From: Planctomycetota bacterium
GTDB taxonomy: Bacteria > Planctomycetota > UBA1135 > UBA2386
Direction of reading: 5' to 3'
NCBI GenBank assembly: GCA_016793305.1
Contig: JAEUHU010000334.1
Coordinates: 1 to 20,355, forward strand
DNA length: 20,355 nt
In this document: positions 13,425 through 20,355 of the stretch, piece by piece
Numbering within the stretch: position 1 is the stretch's first letter
Layout of the letters: each line of letters opens with the position of its first letter
The notes under the pieces: model-generated
Databases searched by the model: none
What the model was told of the DNA's origin: nothing
Seen by the model: only the letters and a program-made list of their open reading frames with translations
Position numbers and translations under genes: made by a program

Positions 13425-15356
13425 TCAGAGGATGTCGAGCACCCCGGTGCTGCCGTTGGTCAGGGTGTCGACCGGCTCGCCGTACCTGCTGTCGCGGCTC
13501 AGGGGCTCGTTCCACGGGACGATGCGACGGTCACCGACGCCGCCGAGTGCGGCAGCGACGAACGCGCGCCCCAGCTTGGTGACCTCCGCGTCGCGCGTCA
13601 GCTCGATCAGTCGATCGATCGCGCGCCGGTCGCCGATCTGGCCGATGGCACTCGCGACGGCCGCCAGCACCGCCGTACCGTTCTCGTTGCGCAACATGGC
13701 GAGCAAGCGTTCGGTCGCCTGGCGGTCGCCGACGCGACCGAGCGCGATCGCCGACTGCTGCAGCAGGAACGGCCGGCGCTTCGAACGCTCCATCACGGCG
13801 GTCAGCGTGCTGGCCGTCGACGGATCGCCGAGCAACGCCAGTCCGACCGCCGTGTAGCCGGCGACCACTTCATCGGCCTCGTAGGTACGCAGCTGCCGCA
13901 GCAGCGCTGGCACCGCCGAACGGCGCCCCGTCAGCCCGATCGCCACGGCGAGGGCCGCCGCGGCGTCGGACTTGGCGGAGTCGAGCTCGCCGAGCAGCAG
14001 GCGCGCCAGAGCTTCGTCGGGAGTGCCGGTCCGGGCGGCTTGCGCAGCCTGCAGCCCGAGCGCCAGCGCCAGCCAGGGACGTTCGATGTAGCGATTGCCG
14101 CGTGCGAACGCCTCGAGCAGCCAGGCACGGTTCGTCTCGCCACCGATGCGACCGAGCGCGATCCCGGCCAGGTGTCGGGCCAGCTGGTCGACCCCCTTGC
14201 CGTGGAACTGCTGCAGCGCGTCGCTGAACGGACCGTCGCGGCTCGTGCGTTCGCGACTCTGGCAGAGCATGCCGAGCGCCAGCACGGCAGCCTGCTGGAT
14301 GGCGTTGCCGCGACGTTTCCTGGCGTCCAGTTCGGCGACGAACGTCTCCTTCATGCGCAAGTGGACCTGACTGTCGCCGCGGCCGAGCAGCCGGCCGATC
14401 GCCACCGCCGCCTGGGCCTGCACCGCCTCTTCGCCGCGGCCGAGGTCGCGCCGGAAGAACTCCTCGAGCCACTCTGCCGTCTCCCACGCGAGTCGCTTGT
14501 GCGCCGACGCGTCCGGGTCGGCGACCAGCACTCCGAGGCCGTTCACGATCGCGACCCGCAGGTCGCGCTGGTCCACGGCTTTGTCCTGCAGCGTCGCCAG
14601 GAGAGCATCACGAACCTCGGTCTTGCGCGCCGGGTCCGCACTCTGCCGGGCCATCAGGCCGAGCCCATAGGCAGCGAACGCGCGAGTGCGGTCGCCGACC
14701 TGCTCGCGACCGACCGCCTTGCGTCCCGCGGGCTGGTCGCGCAGCAGGGCGACCAGCAACGGCAACGAGGCGTCGCGCCCGGCGATGCCGAGCGCCAACA
14801 CCGCCGATTCCCGCACCTCCTGGTCGCTGCGCGCGAGGAGCGCCGCGAGCGCCTTCTCGAGGTCGAAGCCCGGCGCGTCGGCACCGAGCTTGCCGAGGGC
14901 GATCGCGCAAGCGCTCTGCACGTCGCGGTTGTTGTCGCGCTCGAGGAGCTGCGCCAGGGCCGGCACGATGCGGTCGCGCACGTCGGCTGTGGTCGGTTGC
15001 AGCGTGTCGACCGGCTGCCCGGTTCGCCCTGGCCCGATGTAGAAGTCGTCGTCGCCGGTCGTCGCCAGCAGTTCGGCGATGCCGCCGACCTGCAGGAACT
15101 CGTCCTTGTTGAACTCCCACCAGACCTGCCAGCTCGTCTCGTCGCTGCTGACGGCCACGGAACCAGTGGTCGGGGTGCCGGGCCCGGGCATGGTCGGCAT
15201 GCCCGGTGCTGGCCGCCCAGGGATGCCCGGCACGCCTGGCCCAGGGGCGCCCGGCCCCCGGTACTGCCCGCCGTGCGCCGACAGGGAGAGGGCGGTCGTG
15301 GCGAGCACCAACGCGGCGTTCGCCCCGGCACGCACGAGCGAGAGGATGGCGACCAT
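13425..15356 (-). CDS. Secreted HEAT-repeat protein with Gly/Pro-rich linker
   Basis: The 643-residue protein has a signal peptide (about 1-29, ANAALVLATTALSLSA), then a Gly/Pro-rich linker (about 33-64) with collagen-like triplets such as GPGAPGPGVPGIPG. A Trp-rich motif WQVWWEFNKDEFL follows at about 76-88, and then roughly 500 residues of HEAT-like helical repeats, seen as SACAIALGKLG, ESAVLALGIAG, QQSAIALGRVGDRQAT and VASAIGQIGDRRAIDRLI. The near-identical strings GQPVDTL (113-119) and GEPVDTL (626-632) bracket the repeat domain. HEAT solenoids bind proteins; an extracytoplasmic scaffold is inferred. I recall similar Trp-rich, HEAT-containing secreted proteins from planctomycetes, but cannot search. 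The ATG at 15356 gives a clean signal peptide; a GTG 11 codons upstream is possible. It follows the secreted jelly-roll-like gene by 68 bases on the same strand and may be the last gene of that unit. Confidence 0.85.
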   Translation of the reverse strand: MVAILSLVRAGANAALVLATTALSLSAHGGQYRGPGAPGPGVPGIPGRPAPGMPTMPGPGTPTTGSVAVSSDETSWQVWWEFNKDEFLQVGGIAELLATTGDDDFYIGPGRTGQPVDTLQPTTADVRDRIVPALAQLLERDNNRDVQSACAIALGKLGADAPGFDLEKALAALLARSDQEVRESAVLALGIAGRDASLPLLVALLRDQPAGRKAVGREQVGDRTRAFAAYGLGLMARQSADPARKTEVRDALLATLQDKAVDQRDLRVAIVNGLGVLVADPDASAHKRLAWETAEWLEEFFRRDLGRGEEAVQAQAAVAIGRLLGRGDSQVHLRMKETFVAELDARKRRGNAIQQAAVLALGMLCQSRERTSRDGPFSDALQQFHGKGVDQLARHLAGIALGRIGGETNRAWLLEAFARGNRYIERPWLALALGLQAAQAARTGTPDEALARLLLGELDSAKSDAAAALAVAIGLTGRRSAVPALLRQLRTYEADEVVAGYTAVGLALLGDPSTASTLTAVMERSKRRPFLLQQSAIALGRVGDRQATERLLAMLRNENGTAVLAAVASAIGQIGDRRAIDRLIELTRDAEVTKLGRAFVAAALGGVGDRRIVPWNEPLSRDSRYGEPVDTLTNGSTGVLDIL

Positions 15357-15372
15357 GGCCCGTTCGTAGCGT

Positions 15373-15386
15373 GTGCGAACTCGCAC
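15373..15386. other. Short inverted repeat upstream of the HEAT-repeat gene
   Basis: GTGCGA (15373-15378) and TCGCAC (15381-15386) are perfect inverted half-sites separated by 2 bases, inside the 68-base gap before the HEAT-repeat gene. It could be an operator or a weak hairpin; there is no other support. Confidence 0.2.
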
Positions 15387-15424
15387 GTAACGCCCCCTGC
15401 ACCGGCTCGACCGCCGCAGGCGGA

Positions 15425-16534
15425 TCACCAGTGCCAGGCGACCGCCGGCGAACGAGCGAAGATGCCGTCGCCGCGACCGACGGCCAGCAGCCGCACCAGC
15501 ACCACGCGCCCCGCGAGCCCCGGCCCGGGCGGCGGCGGCAGGTGCAGCGCAACCCGGCCGTCGGGGCCGACTTCGCCGATGGTGTGGGCGCCGTACGTGC
15601 CCCGGAAGTCGGCCAACAGCACGCGCGGCCCGGCGGGCCGCTGCAGCAACAGCGATTCGAGCCCGTCCAGCTGCGGCAGCAACGGGCCGGGGCGATCGAG
15701 GCCGAACTCCACGACGTAGGTGTTGCCGGGCGACCAGGGCAGCGCCGCGTACAAGGTCGCCCCTTCGCCGCGACGCGACACGAGCGCGGCGCTGGCGCGC
15801 GGCGAAGCGATCCCGGCCAACGCCAGCTCCAGCCCGCCCGGCGGTTCGCCGCGATAGCAGTAGCCGAACGCACCGGGCGCCGACCCGCCGTCGAGGCACT
15901 GCAGCATCGGCACCCCATCGAACCACGCCTGCACGCGGAAGCCGTCGATCTGCGCGGTCAGGTCGTGCTCGAATTCGTCGGCCGCCAGGGCCTTCCGCGC
16001 CATCACCGCGACCCTGCCGCCGAGGCACCGTTCGATGCGCAGCTCGCCGGCGGCCCGATCGAACACGCAGCGACTCCACTGCTCGGGCGAACGCCAGCGC
16101 AGCACGATGCCGATCCCGGTGGTGCCGGCCCCGACCTTCGTCACGAGCCGGACGCGCTGCAGGGCGTCGTAGCCTCGCTCGCTCGTGCGCACGATCCACT
16201 CGCCATCGTGCTGCTGCCAGCCTGGATCCAACGTGAACATCTCGATTGCCCGCTCGGCCGAGGCCGGGGCGATCGAAACCTGAACGGAGTCGCCGCCTGC
16301 GACCTCGAACGACAACGAGCGCGGTTGTCCTTCGGCATCCGCGGCGAAGTGCACGTCGTAGTGGCCACTCGGCAGCTCGGCATGGGCCCTCGGCCCGTCG
16401 AGCCACGTGGCAGTCGGGCCCACCACGCGCACGCGAGCGTCTGCCCCGCACACGGTCCAGAACGACTGCGCCGAGCTCGGCGCCGTGGCCGTCGCCGACA
16501 CCAAGACTGCGATCACGAACCCGTGCCGCGTCAC
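15425..16534 (-). CDS. Secreted protein with probable LamG/concanavalin-like jelly-roll region
   Basis: The 369-residue protein starts at GTG 16534, 6 bases after a perfect GGAGG, and this GTG overlaps the TGA of the upstream exonuclease gene (GTGA). A signal peptide is evident ([17 protein letters not shown], cleavage near residue 22). Residues about 100-245 alternate beta-strand segments in the manner of a LamG or 3-keto-disaccharide-hydrolase-type jelly roll: [66 protein letters not shown]. The C-terminal 110 residues (for example [15 protein letters not shown] and [14 protein letters not shown]) form another beta-rich module I cannot name. No glycosidase catalytic signature is clear. Carbohydrate binding outside the cytoplasm is a reasonable guess only. 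It sits between an exonuclease and a secreted HEAT protein, an arrangement that gives no obvious shared task. Confidence 0.75.
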   Translation of the reverse strand: MTRHGFVIAVLVSATATAPSSAQSFWTVCGADARVRVVGPTATWLDGPRAHAELPSGHYDVHFAADAEGQPRSLSFEVAGGDSVQVSIAPASAERAIEMFTLDPGWQQHDGEWIVRTSERGYDALQRVRLVTKVGAGTTGIGIVLRWRSPEQWSRCVFDRAAGELRIERCLGGRVAVMARKALAADEFEHDLTAQIDGFRVQAWFDGVPMLQCLDGGSAPGAFGYCYRGEPPGGLELALAGIASPRASAALVSRRGEGATLYAALPWSPGNTYVVEFGLDRPGPLLPQLDGLESLLLQRPAGPRVLLADFRGTYGAHTIGEVGPDGRVALHLPPPPGPGLAGRVVLVRLLAVGRGDGIFARSPAVAWHW

Positions 16535-17106
16535 GACGGGCCTCCGGCATCGACGGCGCCGTTGCTGCGCAGCATCGCGCAGAACATCGCGCCCTGCTCG
16601 CGCGCATCCTCGAGCGCCACGTGCGGGTGCGGCAGCCCCGTGCTCCACTCGGGCGGCAACGCGCCCTTCACGCAGTCGCGGTACGGCTTCTTCAGGATCG
16701 CCATCGCGTAGGTCTTCACGTCGAGCGCGCTGTGGCCGAACGGCGAGTCGCCGACGAAGCGCAGCAGGTACCAGTAGACCCACATGAAGTCGTAGCCGGC
16801 GGGCTGGCCGACGAAGACCACGCGGCCGGGCAGCTTGCGCAGCCACTTCGCGTAGTGCTTCATCGCCACGGCGGGATCCTCGGGGTTCTCGCGCGTCTTC
16901 GCGAGTGCTTCGGGAAAGCCCTCCCACCACGCCATCGTGCGAGCGTGCGGGACCGCCCCGTCGAGCGGCAGCAGGTTGACCGAGAATTCGTCGACCGTGC
17001 TGCCATCGGCCAGGAGCGCCACCGAACCGAGGCTCAGCATGGAGTGGGGCCCGGGGATCGGACCGTCCGCCTCGACGTCCGTGCTCACGTAGATCTCGTC
17101 TGGCAT
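16531..17106 (-). CDS. DEDDh-type 3'-5' exonuclease (RNase T/DnaQ fold)
   Basis: The 191-residue protein shows the exonuclease signatures in order: Exo I STDVEADG with Asp10 and Glu12, an Exo II-like segment [17 protein letters not shown] with a metal-binding Asp in YDF, and Exo [16 protein letters not shown] with His162 and Asp167 in the H-x4-D spacing of the DEDDh class. Such enzymes trim DNA or RNA 3' ends in the cytoplasm; substrate preference cannot be read from sequence. The chain is a single compact domain without polymerase or helicase parts. The ATG at 17106 places Exo I at residue 10, as usual; an earlier in-frame ATG would add a basic leader of 16 residues. It is the first gene of the minus-strand unit and is coupled by GTGA to a secreted protein. 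It is divergent from the Omp85 gene across only 50 bases. Confidence 0.88.
   Translation of the reverse strand: MPDEIYVSTDVEADGPIPGPHSMLSLGSVALLADGSTVDEFSVNLLPLDGAVPHARTMAWWEGFPEALAKTRENPEDPAVAMKHYAKWLRKLPGRVVFVGQPAGYDFMWVYWYLLRFVGDSPFGHSALDVKTYAMAILKKPYRDCVKGALPPEWSTGLPHPHVALEDAREQGAMFCAMLRSNGAVDAGGPS
16541..16545 (-). promoter_or_regulatory. Shine-Dalgarno GGAGG fixing the GTG start at 16534
   Basis: GGAGG on the minus strand lies inside the end of the exonuclease coding region, 6 bases before the GTG of the secreted protein. It is the clearest ribosome-binding site I see in the window; most genes here have none. It decides the start and supports re-initiation across the GTGA overlap. Confidence 0.6.
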
Positions 17107-17119
17107 GCGCGTGGTCCGA

Positions 17120-17135
17120 GGGGCAATCTTGCCCC
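17120..17135. promoter_or_regulatory. Palindrome in the 50-base divergent gap (exonuclease / Omp85)
   Basis: GGGGCAA (17120-17126) and TTGCCCC (17129-17135) are perfect inverted 7-base half-sites with a 2-base centre, near the middle of the short divergent intergenic region. Its symmetry and position suit a dimeric repressor operator controlling both genes; a transcript hairpin is the alternative. No -10/-35 pair is evident on either side. Confidence 0.35.
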
Positions 17136-17156
17136 CGGCGGGCTCCTTCCGCACCG

Positions 17157-18812
17157 ATGCGCTTCCTCCCCTTCGTCGCGGCCGCCGTGTTCGTCGCCTC
17201 GCCGGCCGTGGCCCAGACGGACGAACGTCGCCCCGCGGCTCTGGCCGAGCCGCAGCGCGGGCGCTTGCGGGAGGTGCGGATCGTCACCGGCGACGTGTTC
17301 GACGAAGCGACCCGGGAGGAGCGGCCGATCGCCGCGCTGGTCGACGCCCTGCACTGGACGACGCGCGACGAGGTCGTCGCACGGGAACTGTGGTTCGCCC
17401 GCGGCGACCGGGTCGACGCCGCGATGGCGGCCGAACTGGAGCGCAACCTGCGCGCGCTCGGTCTGTTCGCCGAGGTCCGCGTGCGGCTCGTGCCGACCGA
17501 CACGACCGACGAGGTCGATCTCGAGGTCGTGACCCGCGACCGCCTCAGCATCACGTTCGGCGGCGGCGCGTCGTTCGTCGGTGGCGTCACCGGGCTGCGG
17601 TTCGCACTCGGCGAGAGCAACCTGTTCGGGCTCGGCGACCGCCTGGTCGGCTCGTTCGCCGAGAACTCCGACGGCGACTACCGCGGCAGCCTCGTCTACA
17701 GCGATCTGCACGTGTTCGACACGTGGCACACCGGCAGCGTGCGGCTGTCGCGCACCGACGACGGCGAGTCGCTCGGGCTCGAGCTGCGCCGGCCGCTCAA
17801 GCACCTCGCCGATCCGCGCAGCTACGGCTTCGCCTACGCGCACGACGAGCTGGCCAACGAGTTCGTGCGCGACGGCGACGTGCTCGCCGAAGTGCCGGAA
17901 CGCCGCGACGTGTTCACCGCCGACCTGCTGTGGGCGAACGGCCCGCGCGAGCACCGCGACAAGCTCGGCTTCGTGCTGCGCGTCGTCGAACGCGACTACG
18001 AGCCCGCGCGTGGCCCCCTGGCAGCGGAGATCCGCGTGCCCGGCGACACCTCGAGCGTGTTCTTCGGGCCGTCGCTGAGCACGCGGTGGATCACCGGCTT
18101 CGCGAAGGTCGACAACGTCGACACGCTCGGCTTCGTGCAGGACGTGGTGCTCGGCGTCAGCCTGTCGGCGACTGCCGGCGCACGCTGGCGAGACGCCGCT
18201 GGGGAAGGCGGCGCAGTGCAGCCGGAGATCGCCGCCGAGACCGGCTGGGCCGCCGAACCTCTGCCGGGCCTGCTCACCAACCTCGGCCTCGCCGGTGGCC
18301 TGCGTTGGGACGGCGACACCGCAGGAGCCTGGAACGTCGGGGCCAACGCCCGCGCGTTCGCGCGGCTTTCGTCGCACCACACGTTCGGAGCGTTCGTCGA
18401 TTTCGACGCGCTCGAGGAGCTCCAGGACCTGCCGATCGAGCTGACGCTCGGCGAGGACAACGGGCTGCGCGGCTACCGCGCGCGCCAGTTCGCCGGCACC
18501 CGTCGGCTGCGCACGATCGTCGAGCACCGCTGGGCCACCGGCCTAGAGGTGGCGACGCTGCGCCTGGGCCTGGTCGGGTTCGTCGACACGGGCTGGACCG
18601 GCGATGGCAGCGAGCTCGGGCGCCCGTTCCAGTCGATCGGTGCGGGACTGCGCATCGGCAGCCAGCCGCTGCTGGGCGACGGCGTGTTCCGGCTCGACGT
18701 GGCGAAGCCGCTCGACCAGATCCCGGGCGAGGACGACGGCTGGCAGCTGTCCGCGACCATCGGGCAGGTGTTCACGTTCGGCGGCAACACCACGGTGGCC
18801 GGCTCGCGGTGA
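17157..18812 (+). CDS. Omp85-superfamily outer-membrane protein with one POTRA domain (BamA/TamA-like)
   Basis: The 551-residue protein has a signal peptide ([20 protein letters not shown], cleavage after VAQ or AVA), one POTRA-like domain at about 37-127 ([56 protein letters not shown]), then an extended beta-barrel. The diagnostic loop-6 motif LRGY is at 437-440 within [20 protein letters not shown], the right place for a 16-strand barrel. BamA has five POTRAs and TamA three, so this is a short Omp85 whose role (outer-membrane protein insertion, lipid or protein export) is open. The barrel does not end in the usual terminal Phe: after QVFTFGG a polar tail of about 8 residues follows. The ATG at 17157 directly starts the signal peptide. 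It implies a true outer membrane in this organism. No skp, lptD or tam partners are nearby. Confidence 0.9.
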   Translation: MRFLPFVAAAVFVASPAVAQTDERRPAALAEPQRGRLREVRIVTGDVFDEATREERPIAALVDALHWTTRDEVVARELWFARGDRVDAAMAAELERNLRALGLFAEVRVRLVPTDTTDEVDLEVVTRDRLSITFGGGASFVGGVTGLRFALGESNLFGLGDRLVGSFAENSDGDYRGSLVYSDLHVFDTWHTGSVRLSRTDDGESLGLELRRPLKHLADPRSYGFAYAHDELANEFVRDGDVLAEVPERRDVFTADLLWANGPREHRDKLGFVLRVVERDYEPARGPLAAEIRVPGDTSSVFFGPSLSTRWITGFAKVDNVDTLGFVQDVVLGVSLSATAGARWRDAAGEGGAVQPEIAAETGWAAEPLPGLLTNLGLAGGLRWDGDTAGAWNVGANARAFARLSSHHTFGAFVDFDALEELQDLPIELTLGEDNGLRGYRARQFAGTRRLRTIVEHRWATGLEVATLRLGLVGFVDTGWTGDGSELGRPFQSIGAGLRIGSQPLLGDGVFRLDVAKPLDQIPGEDDGWQLSATIGQVFTFGGNTTVAGSR

Positions 18813-18880
18813 CCCGCTCGCGGGGCCGGCCGGCGGCGAACGGGCCGCTGTCCGGCCTTCATTGCCCGTCGGGTGGCGGC

Positions 18881-18886
18881 TAGCCT
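18881..18886 (+). promoter_or_regulatory. Candidate -10 element (TAGCCT) for the HCDH-ECH fusion gene
   Basis: TAGCCT lies 24 bases before the ATG at 18911 and is preceded by TTCATT (18858-18863) at 17 bases, a weak -35 match. It contains one of the few CTAG tetramers in the window. Confidence 0.35.
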
Positions 18887-18901
18887 GTTCGCCCCCGATT
18901 C

Positions 18902-18906
18902 GAGGA
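18902..18906 (+). promoter_or_regulatory. Shine-Dalgarno-like GAGGA before the HCDH-ECH start
   Basis: GAGGA lies 4 bases before the ATG at 18911. The spacing is a little short but it supports this start, which also places the NAD-binding motif at about residue 13. Confidence 0.45.
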
Positions 18907-18910
18907 ACCC

Positions 18911-20355
18911 ATGAGCTTCACGCACGCAGGTCGCACCCTCACCAAGGTCGCAGTCATCGGTTCGGGCCAGATCGGCCCGGACATCGCCCTCTACTTCGCC
19001 AAGGTGTTGAGCCCGTTCGGCGTGCAGACGATCGTCGTCGACGTCAGCGACCAGGCGCTCGCGAACGGCAAGGCGAAGCTCGAGAAGAAGGTGCAGAAGG
19101 GCGTCGAGAGCGGCGCGTTCACCGCCGAGCAGCAGGCGCAGATGGTGTCGGGGGTCACGTGGACCAACGACTACCAGAAGCTCGCCGGCGCCGAGCTGGT
19201 CGTCGAAGCCGCGACCGAGTACAAGGAACTCAAGGGCAAGATCTTCGCGCAGGTCGAGGCGCTGGTGTCGCCGGACGCGATCCTGTGCAGCAACAGCAGC
19301 CACCTCGAGCCCGAGGTGATCTTCGCCAACACGAAGAAGAAGGACCGCAGCGGCGTCGTGCACTACTTCTTCCCGGCCGAGCGCAACCTGATGGTCGAGG
19401 TCGTGTCGGGCGTGGACACGTCGGCGGCGACGCGCCAGTGGCTGCTGTCGTTCTACGAGGCGATCGGCAAGGTGCCGATCCCGGTGAAGTCGCGCTACGG
19501 CTACGCGCTCGACCCGGTGTTCGAAGGCCTGTTCTTCGCGTGCGCGCTGCTCGCCGAAGAAGGCGTCGGCACGACGAAGCAGATCGACGTCGTCTGCAAG
19601 AAGACGTTCAAGATGGGCATCGGCTCGTTCACCGCGATGAACCTGACCGGTGGCAATCCGATCACCGCGGTCGGCCTCGACAACTACACCACGAAGATCA
19701 ACACGTGGTACCGCACGCCGCAGTCGCTGAAGGACAAGGTGGCGAAGAAGGAGAACTGGGAGGTGCCCGCGCGCGGTGAGACGGTCGAGGTGCCGGACGC
19801 GCTCGCAGCACAGATCCGCGACCAGCTGCTCGGGGCCTACTTCGGCATCTGCGGCGAGATCGTCGACGCGGGTCTCGTGTCGATCGCCGACTTCAACATG
19901 GGCCTCGAGCTCGCGCTCGACATGAAGCCGGCGTTCACCTACATGAACGAGCTCGGCACCAAGAAGGCGCTCGAGCTGGTGGCGGCCTACGCGAAGAAGC
20001 ACAAGGGCTTCCCGGTGCCGAAGTGCATCGAGGCGCTTGGCAAGGACGACAAGCCGTTCGAGGTGCCGGTGGTGCTGCGCGAAGACCGCGACGGCATCGC
20101 AGTGCTGACGATCCGCCGCCCGAAGGTGCTGAACGCGCTCGACCAGGGCGTGTTCGCCGAGATCAAGACGCGCTTCGAGCAGTGCGATCGCGACCCGAAG
20201 GTGAAGGGCATCGTGCTGACCGGCTTCGGCAAGAAGGCGTTCGTCAGCGGCGCCGACGTCAACTTCCTGGCCAAGATCGACAGCGTGGCGATGGGCGAGC
20301 AGACGTCGCGCACCTCGCAGGTCTGCGTCGACGCGGTGCAGGCGGTGCAGAAGCC
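18911..20355 (+). CDS. 3-hydroxyacyl-CoA dehydrogenase / enoyl-CoA hydratase fusion (3' truncated by window edge)
   Basis: The frame is open from ATG 18911 to the window end (481 codons visible). The N-terminal part is an NAD-binding HCDH domain: VAVIGSGQIGPDIA (about 13-26), the Ser130 region SNSSH, catalytic His151 in VVHYFFPAERN and Glu163 in MVEVV, with the 12-residue His-Glu spacing of mammalian HAD. The HCDH C-terminal helical region follows. From about residue 388 an enoyl-CoA hydratase domain begins (VVLREDRDGIAVLTIRRPKV, NALDQ, then the oxyanion-hole segment AFVSGADVNFLA at about 443-454); its catalytic Glu pair lies beyond the window. The two domains would perform consecutive steps on acyl-CoA (hydration and NAD-linked oxidation). 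This order is opposite to FadB-type enzymes and like archaeal crotonyl-CoA hydratase/3-hydroxybutyryl-CoA dehydrogenase. The Asn conserved 50 residues after the catalytic His is Asp201 here. Confidence 0.92.
   Translation, partial: MSFTHAGRTLTKVAVIGSGQIGPDIALYFAKVLSPFGVQTIVVDVSDQALANGKAKLEKKVQKGVESGAFTAEQQAQMVSGVTWTNDYQKLAGAELVVEAATEYKELKGKIFAQVEALVSPDAILCSNSSHLEPEVIFANTKKKDRSGVVHYFFPAERNLMVEVVSGVDTSAATRQWLLSFYEAIGKVPIPVKSRYGYALDPVFEGLFFACALLAEEGVGTTKQIDVVCKKTFKMGIGSFTAMNLTGGNPITAVGLDNYTTKINTWYRTPQSLKDKVAKKENWEVPARGETVEVPDALAAQIRDQLLGAYFGICGEIVDAGLVSIADFNMGLELALDMKPAFTYMNELGTKKALELVAAYAKKHKGFPVPKCIEALGKDDKPFEVPVVLREDRDGIAVLTIRRPKVLNALDQGVFAEIKTRFEQCDRDPKVKGIVLTGFGKKAFVSGADVNFLAKIDSVAMGEQTSRTSQVCVDAVQAVQK

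Noticed and set aside
10882..13515. Long open frame on the minus strand opposite the cytochrome gene
   Set aside because: It is a mirror frame of a GC-rich gene: the translation is low-complexity Arg/Ala/Val/Gly with no recognisable domain, while the plus strand has five CxxCH motifs and a signal peptide.
15357..15392. Upstream GTG start for the HEAT-repeat protein adding 11 residues
   Set aside because: The ATG at 15356 leads directly into a normal signal peptide; the extension would put an Arg-rich segment in front. It is not excluded.
18813..18880. GC-rich short inverted repeats after the Omp85 gene
   Set aside because: Only 5-6 bp stems with poor loops can be drawn, no better than chance at this base composition.
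1..20355. Search for CRISPR arrays, tRNA or rRNA genes, insertion sequences, integrases and attachment sites
   Set aside because: No spaced direct repeats, tRNA-like cloverleaf, rRNA-like sequence or transposase/integrase motif was recognised. A tRNA or covariance-model scan was not possible here.

Overview
The window is a very GC-rich, gene-dense bacterial chromosome segment with no sign of mobile DNA. I infer a member of the Planctomycetota. The reasons are a planctomycete-type ECF sigma factor (the 'Sigma70_ECF'/TIGR02999 type) translationally coupled to a Ser/Thr kinase with a membrane anchor and TPR tail, and several secreted proteins of a lineage-restricted style (signal peptide, jelly-roll or HEAT body). 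An Omp85 outer-membrane protein, a lipoprotein and a periplasmic multihaem cytochrome point to a diderm. No tRNA, rRNA, CRISPR array, integrase or IS was seen. No gap between genes exceeds about 150 bases.

Layout. Bases 2-1763 (+) hold a 5'-truncated membrane-anchored ankyrin protein and a FabD-fold acyltransferase whose malonyl-binding Arg appears to be missing. The acyltransferase converges on a long minus-strand block (1773-9474). In transcription order that block reads: SDR oxidoreductase, DinB-family protein, TPR lipoprotein, secreted protein, ECF sigma factor, TPR kinase. Sigma and kinase genes overlap by GTGA. Divergent from the SDR gene is a TrmA/RlmC/RlmD-type RNA uracil-C5 methyltransferase (9556-10785), followed by a free-standing pentahaem cytochrome c (10933-13284) with its own promoter-like and terminator-like elements.

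A second minus-strand block (13425-17106) reads DEDDh exonuclease, secreted jelly-roll-like protein (again a GTGA overlap), then secreted HEAT-repeat protein. Divergent from the exonuclease is a single-POTRA Omp85 protein (17157-18812). The window ends inside a fusion of 3-hydroxyacyl-CoA dehydrogenase (N-terminal) and enoyl-CoA hydratase (C-terminal), the domain order opposite to FadB.

How the parts fit. The sigma/kinase pair is a plausible self-contained signalling module. The Omp85 protein, lipoprotein, cytochrome and secreted proteins are envelope functions. The acyltransferase, SDR and HCDH-ECH fusion touch acyl or lipid metabolism but are not adjacent and cannot be tied into one pathway. 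I do not see a clearly new multi-gene system. The most notable points are altered active-site residues in three enzymes (acyltransferase, SDR, HCDH) and the near-confinement of the rare tetramer CTAG to promoter-like sites upstream of genes.
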